Source: Siphonodentalium dalli (taxonomy: Eukaryota > Mollusca > Scaphopoda > Gadilida > Siphonodentaliidae). From it: 64,000 bases of DNA. The position numbers were made by a program, and so were the translations under genes. This document shows positions 58,434 to 64,000 of the stretch, in pieces; position 1 is the stretch's first letter; every line of letters starts with the position of its first letter. Under the pieces are notes generated by a model. The model did not search any database and had not been told where the DNA came from. It was given only the letters and a program-made list of their open reading frames with translations. The stretch covers positions 44,869,549-44,933,548 of the forward strand of contig CP136067.1 in assembly GCA_032622095.1 (NCBI GenBank). Reading direction: 5' to 3'.

Positions 58434-60352
58434 GTAAGATTGAGAGGTTAATTTAATCTGGAATATTTGCATTGCAATTAAATACATTTTTGGAGATATA
58501 TTAAATATGCCCTGTCTGATTTAACAACCCCAAATTACTATTTATTTGGCTTCGGGGTGAAATATATTTATATACCTGCATGCCAGCTGCTATCACATGA
58601 TACTGTCAATTTTGTTTCTGGCGAAACTTTTAGTGGTCTTTTATTCCAAGAATCATTTCCTATCACCTCTAAATGTGAAATCCCAACTCTTATTACGGCA
58701 TCCGTGCATCAGTGTATATATCTGGTGTAATTTTTGCAAAGCTGACATTATATTGAGGTGTTGAAAATACATGTAAAGTAGATATAAAAATTAAAAATAT
58801 AATAGCTATGAGCTGTAAAATGTGGGTTCCTCGATTCATATGAAATATTTTTCACCCCCGAAGAAATAGTAATTTAGGGTTGTTAAATCAGACATGGTAT
58901 CTTTAAGCACACATAATTAATAAATACATATACACATTATTCAAAGAATATTTTTAAATCAGATCTTGCAATCCATTTGCACAATATCCCAAAATTGAAT
59001 GATACGATTTCTTACATAAAAACTAATGAGATTATTGATACACCGCTGAAAACTGCTGTCTGATATTATTTAGGAGATAAACGTACTCTGTTGAATTGGA
59101 TATTTGGTGATACATGCATGAAGACAGTTTGTGAATTATCCAGCTTGCCGGCGAGCTCACTAATTGTTTTCATGCTTGAATCCACAATTATTCAAAGAAA
59201 CAGGGTATGTTTATCCCCATTTTAATTAAATCCACCAAAAAAATAAAATAAACTTCATGAAAAAACTTGTTATCGACATTACATGCTTTGAAGTGAGATA
59301 TCCTTGTGAATTGGAAACTAAAGTTAGCAGCTCTCGGCCAATCAGAATGCATGTTTCAGCAACAATTATTCAACTTGTCCATTAAATCAACCTCTGGCTG
59401 TGATATTCATACTTTTAGTATTGGAATGTTCTTTTGATCTTTCGTTTGTATAATGCTGATAATAGACAGGCTCAGATACTCTTAATCCAGTACATTTATG
59501 AGAAAACTTTCCAAGCCTCAAACTAAACACCTAAAAAAAAAGTCATCCCCCCCATTTTATACCCCGTATCTCATATGTTATTATACAATCGTAATACATA
59601 TTGATATTTTGCAGGAATTGAGAACATGATAAATGCAGAACATCGTGGGAATTAATTGTCCAAAGGTTTTTCTAACCTTCTTCTGAATGTCTCTTGATTG
59701 GGAAATTTGCAATTTTTACAAGTCACTCTTTCAAATTTGATGCTTAACAGAATAGTGTGTTGATGGGTTAACTGGGTGGGGAGTGTTGGTTAAGTGCCAC
59801 CGATCTTATTACTGTGTGGGATATTCTTCTCATTGACCAATAGTCATGCTGTGGTAATTTTGGGGCATGATTTTAAACCAACTCCATATCTGGTCCGCGG
59901 CATTCATTTGAATGGATCCATTACCATGCCCCATATGTCATTCTAAGAGAGTGTTATCGCCATAGAGCTGTTGAAAGCAAACACCTTTGTAATGCATTTT
60001 GCTTGTAGAATGTGTTTTTTTCATTGAATGCGATAATAAAACTATAAATTTTCAAGAAGCTGGCTTTGAGAATACTGACCAATTTTGAAGCGGTCTTCCA
60101 CATATCCAGTTCTTGAAAAGGTCGATTTTCTTTTTGAATTTAGTAAAACGATCTGCTATATGGGTTATTTTCCTTCAATAAATCTATGGCAGTAACCCTT
60201 GCTTGGTTTGTCATATGGGACAGGGATGCTTTCGGTTTGAATGCAGTGGACCAGATATGGGGTTGGTTCAAAATTATGCCCCTAATTTCCAACAGAGTGA
60301 CAACTGGTCAAGTTCAATCCAATCCAACGCAGTAATAATGATGGTGACACTT
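58434..60352. other. unassigned intron or intergenic sequence
   Basis: AT-rich. 58840-58910 resembles 17305-17400, so it is a dispersed repeat. I found no further exon of the DUF4806-type gene that I could support. Confidence 0.35.
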
Positions 60353-60600
60353 TTAACCCTTCCATGACTAGAACTTCCTGAATTTTTTTTAAAGCCTGTG
60401 CTAATGCATTCTCTTATATATGTGAGTCTCCCATAGGAAGCCTCGTATATAGAAGAGAATACACTGGCCTAAAAATATTTACCTTGACCTTGTAAGCCAG
60501 TGCATTCTCCTGTATATGTTAGGCTCCCATATATAAGAGAATGCTCTGGCACAAGATCTTTAATCCTGCACCAGAGCTGCTCCCGTCATGAAAGGGTTAA
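60353..60600 (+). mobile_element. TTAA MITE of the second subfamily
   Basis: TTAA at 60353-60356 and 60597-60600. Ends CCCTTCCATGAC and GTCATGAAAGGG are inverted. The interior has two hairpins with the core GCATTCTCTTATATATGTGA, homologous to those in the CCCTTTACCCAACA subfamily although the outer ends differ. Confidence 0.85.
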
Positions 60601-61261
60601 CAAACACTGAACATGTGACGATATTGAGCATGAAATTAGAAAGTGTGATTTTCAAAAATATTTCATTCAAGCGACATTCAAAAGAAGTTAGAAAATCCTC
60701 AGAATAATTAACTCCCACAATGTGCTGCAGTTACCATGTTCTCAAGTTGTTTAAAATTTTAATACGATTGGATGGATAACAAAGGAGACACAGGGTATTA
60801 TATGAGTGGGGAACTTTCTATTTTTTAGGTGTTTATATGCAACACAATGTTTATTTTCAGGAATAAGCAAAACAAAATAAAATTATTATAAACATAATAA
60901 GGAATTTGTCCCAATTTTTCCCGAGAATTTTTCGAGTATGCAAAAAAACAAATGATGTTTGACAATATTGTCTTGATGCTTTTTTTTCCTTCTAGTAAGA
61001 TGTTTATAATGAGTTTATGACATAAACTTCATGTACTGATTCCTGCAAAGAAACATTGTGCTGCAATTAGTTTGAGTCTAAACCATATATGCACTGACTA
61101 TCTCTGGATTTAAATAATAGTATGGGGGGGGGGGGGTAGATAATACAGGTTCCCAAAATTTACTAGATCCTTCTATGATTAGATTCAAATGCTAATTGTT
61201 TATTGAAAGCATTTTGGTGGAAATATCATAACCAGCATTTGCATCATGAACTCTTACATCT

Positions 61262-61873
61262 GGATGATAACTTGAGTAATATTCAACATAATTTCTTCAT
61301 ATTTGGTATGTGGTTCACATTTGAGAAAATGCAGTCCAATTTCGAATATGGTCAAAGTCTGATGATTTTGATGGAGCTATGCCACTTTTTGGACTTAGAA
61401 ATCGCTGTTTTAATGTTGTCCAGATGGTAACTTGAACAATATTCAGCATAATTTCTTGATATTTGGTATGTGGTTCACATATGCGAAAATGGAGTCCATG
61501 TTCGAATTTGGTCAGTGTCGGGTGATTTTGACGAGTTATGCCTCTTTTTTGACTTAGAAATTGCTGTTTTCATGTTGTCCAGATGGTAACATGAGCAATA
61601 TTCAACATAATTTTTTCATATTTGATATGTGGTTCACATTTGAGAAGATGCAGTCCAAGTTCTTATATTTGGTCAGTGTCGGATGATTTTGACGAGTTAT
61701 GCCTCTTTTTTGACTTAGAAATTGCTGTTTTCATGTTGTCCAGGTGGTAAACTTGAGTAATATTCAATATAATTTCTTCATATCTGGTATGTGGTTCACA
61801 TTTGAGAAGATGCAGTCCAAGTTCGAATATTTGGTCTAAGTCTGATGATTTTGACGAGTTCTGCCTCTTTTTC
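61262..61873 (+). repeat. four-unit tandem repeat of ~160 bp
   Basis: Units start near 61265, 61426, 61586 and 61746 with 'taacttgagtaatattcaac', then 'atatttggtatgtggttcac', 'aatgcagtccaagttcgaat' and 'gattttgacgagttatgcct'. The last unit is incomplete. The motif order recalls the 'cataactcc' family seen on the other strand. A G run of 14 lies at 61123-61136. Confidence 0.88.
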
Positions 61874-61990
61874 AATATCAATCTTCCACATGCAGCCATG
61901 TACATTTCTAATCCCAAGCATAGCAGTGTTGAAAAAAATGTACATCATTCTTATATGCTGGGAATGAAAAAGTTACATACCTGCATGTGA

Positions 61991-62616
61991 AAGTTTGATA
62001 TTAGACATATTCTGATATTCATAACACTTTTATTTCTGTGATATTTAGCATAATTTATGTTACACATTTTCTCTGTTATCTGTTATCATTATTCCCATGT
62101 TTCATGTTTTCATATAGGCCTGTTGAAATTTGCATTTTAATACATTTAACCTATTTATCTGCATTTAATGGTTTCCAAGTCTGAGCTATGTCAGGAGGTG
62201 GAAAATTGAGATGGACCTACACAGAAAACTATTTAATTGTTAAAGTGATGTGAAACACTCCGGTATTGTGATCAAATAGAAATGGAGAATAATCTTGTTC
62301 TTAGTAGTAATTTTTACGAATAGTATATCCAAATTGACAACACACACCGTCATTCTTTTATATAAATTAAATGCAGTGACTCTCGATGGCGAAATCGTTT
62401 TCGTTAGTTTATCGCCGATAGATGCGTCCCGAATCGAGTAATAAATATTTACAATTGAGCGTAGTTCTGACGATGTTTTTTATGGAGTGGCACAGTCGAT
62501 TTGCTTCAAATTTTCGGCGATGTTAGTAGAATGTTACATTCCTCCAGTTATCATAGCGCCTGAGTACTAACTTATCATTTTCACGCACCTGAACAAGTAC
62601 ATACTATGTCTTTAAG
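61991..62616. other. unassigned sequence
   Basis: No repeat partner, exon or RNA gene noticed. Confidence 0.35.
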
Positions 62617-63299
62617 CTAGTACACCACCTGTGCATTTTAGCATATTATGTAACAATAAAAATGTCAAAAGATGACTGATCACATTTTGTAAAGGAACAT
62701 TTTGGGATCAGTGTTCTTGTAAAACTAAGAAATTGATTGGAGATGAATAACATCTATAAAAAAGACCATTATCTAAACTAGTGAAAGGCTCAAATATTTA
62801 TTTAGTTAAGAGCAACACTGTTTCAAAAATGATAAGAGTTGTAGTTGGATGCTGAACAATCTTGGGCTCGAATGAGTTTGTCCAATTACTGTCTAAAACA
62901 AATCCCTTGCTGTCCAGCTATCTCTCAACACTGTGGACTATTTCTGGTTGATTGCTCCTTGCGTGAACAACTATGTGTATTCACTGGGCTGGTTCTTCAT
63001 ATTTATAGTTCATGTGAATGGCTGATCACAATTTTTAGGTACCCAACAACCACTATGTTAACATTTTTAAAGCAGTGTTGCTCTCAATTAAATAAATAGT
63101 TGAGCCTTTCACTAGTTCAGATAATGTACTTTTTATGCAAGTTATTTATTTCCAATAAATTTGTTTACTTTCAGAGAACGTGTTCCCGAAATATCCCTTA
63201 AAAATTGTGATAAAGTCATCTTTTTGACATTTTTATTTTTGATATAATATGCATCAATGTAGTCTCAGATAGCATGTATTCTTCCAGGTGGTGTATTAA
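62617..63299. mobile_element. foldback element with ~215-240-bp inverted arms
   Basis: The left arm 62617-62830 starts 'tacaccacctg'; the right arm 63060-63299 ends 'caggtggtgta'. Internal pairs include 'aaaatgtcaaaagatgac' with 'gtcatctttttgacattttt', and 'aactagtgaaaggctcaa' with 'ttgagcctttcactagtt'. The ~230-bp centre carries an 84-codon frame that I do not consider a gene. Confidence 0.85.
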
Positions 63300-63559
63300 T
63301 TTCCTGTGTATGTCCATCTAAACTTTTGACTTCTGGAGACAGCTTAGGATAGGAAACCCGAATAATTTCAGAATACTGGAATCATAACTCATATTTTGAC
63401 CTACCATTGTCTTAATCTCGGACATTTCTGGACGGGGTATAAACTTTTATGACAATATATTTTATGAGTGGTAAGTTACATAACGGTAATGGCAATATTA
63501 TTTACTTAATTAGGCATATATAAATGGTCACTGTGACGACCCAAGTAGAGTGAATCTCA

Positions 63560-63770
63560 AAAAGAACGTTCTCATCCGGATCTGGTTATTTTAAAAGCCC
63601 CACCCCTAAACAAATTTCGGGATATGTCCACTTTCAAGAGACTACCTGTTACCAGTCTGAAATGTAGTAAAAACAAACTTACACGTCATATTTGCATCAG
63701 TGGCTGTTAATAAAGGGTTCAGTTGTGTAGAATTTTGTAATATTAACATTTCGTACCTGAACTGTCTGAA
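63560..63770 (+). repeat. dispersed repeat shared with 46205-46340
   Basis: 'gttctcatccgga', 'aaaagccccacccctaaa', 'accagtctgaaatgtagt' and 'cagttgtgtagaattttg' match the region 46195-46340 and 46785-46810. Fragment of the composite repeat described there. Confidence 0.75.
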
Positions 63771-63797
63771 TATAATGTTCAATGGTTATTCAACGCA

Positions 63798-63940
63798 TTA
63801 ACCCTTTACCCGACAGAAGGGCCCTGTGCCAATGCATTCTCTTATATATGCGAATCGACCATAGGTCGCCTCGCATATATAAGAGAATGCATTGGCTTAA
63901 CACATTAATTTATTTTTAGGCCAATGCATTCTCTTATATG
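63798..63940 (+). mobile_element. TTAA MITE, copy 9, partial or rearranged
   Basis: It starts at TTAA 63798-63801 with the terminal repeat CCCTTTACCCGACAG and a complete first hairpin. The spacer is shortened and the second hairpin breaks off after 'gcattctcttatat'. The last ~60 bases of the window show no continuation. Confidence 0.8.
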
Positions 63941-64000
63941 TTATAGGTGCCGTTTTTATCTGTTTTAGTACACTGCGGTTGTATATAATCTTCTATATAT

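Noticed and set aside
62845-63099. 84-codon frame in the foldback element at 62617-63299
   Set aside because: It spans the unique centre and part of the right arm, and shows no family resemblance.

Overview
The window is animal nuclear DNA: spliced host genes, multi-kilobase introns, and very dense DNA transposons, non-LTR remnants, satellite DNA and foldback elements. The dispersed 'gggncataactcng' repeat family (8150-9215, 9907-10260, 45720-46220) is of a kind I associate with bivalve molluscs, so a bivalve or related lophotrochozoan is my best guess. I did not test this.

The left third (220-23739, minus strand) is the 5' part of the proteasome alpha-2 subunit gene, PSMA2. Four short exons with matching splice phases and canonical GT-AG borders encode the first ~124 residues, and the rest lies off the left edge. 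The introns (about 4.2, 6.3 and 12.6 kb) are packed with transposons. Among them are two hAT-type elements with perfect 8-bp target duplications and unoccupied related sites in the same window, a decayed ZMYM1/TTF-type hAT transposase (17813-20262), a 374-bp GC-rich element, and TTAA-flanked palindromic MITEs.

The middle (24-36 kb) is a transposon graveyard: a reverse transcriptase fragment inside an inverted repeat, then a Helitron-type Rep/PIF1-helicase gene spread over about 26.9-32.2 kb. Removing two MITEs from this gene, keeping one target-site copy each, restores local reading frame. A LINE 3' end and a long inverted repeat lie within or around it. From 36.9 to 43.0 kb is a satellite array of about 537-bp units with higher-order structure. 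It is followed by a 1.26-kb terminal-inverted-repeat element that holds a 218-bp palindrome with no spacer.

The right part (47-64 kb) holds an unrecognised 140-residue ORF and a plus-strand spliced gene with a DUF4806-type domain (exons at 52056, 53139, 55108 and 58286). That gene has one apparent frameshift in a six-A run. The remainder is mostly repeats: short tandem arrays, foldback elements and further TTAA MITEs. I found no operon-like organisation, CRISPR array or rRNA gene; tRNAs could not be searched for systematically by eye.
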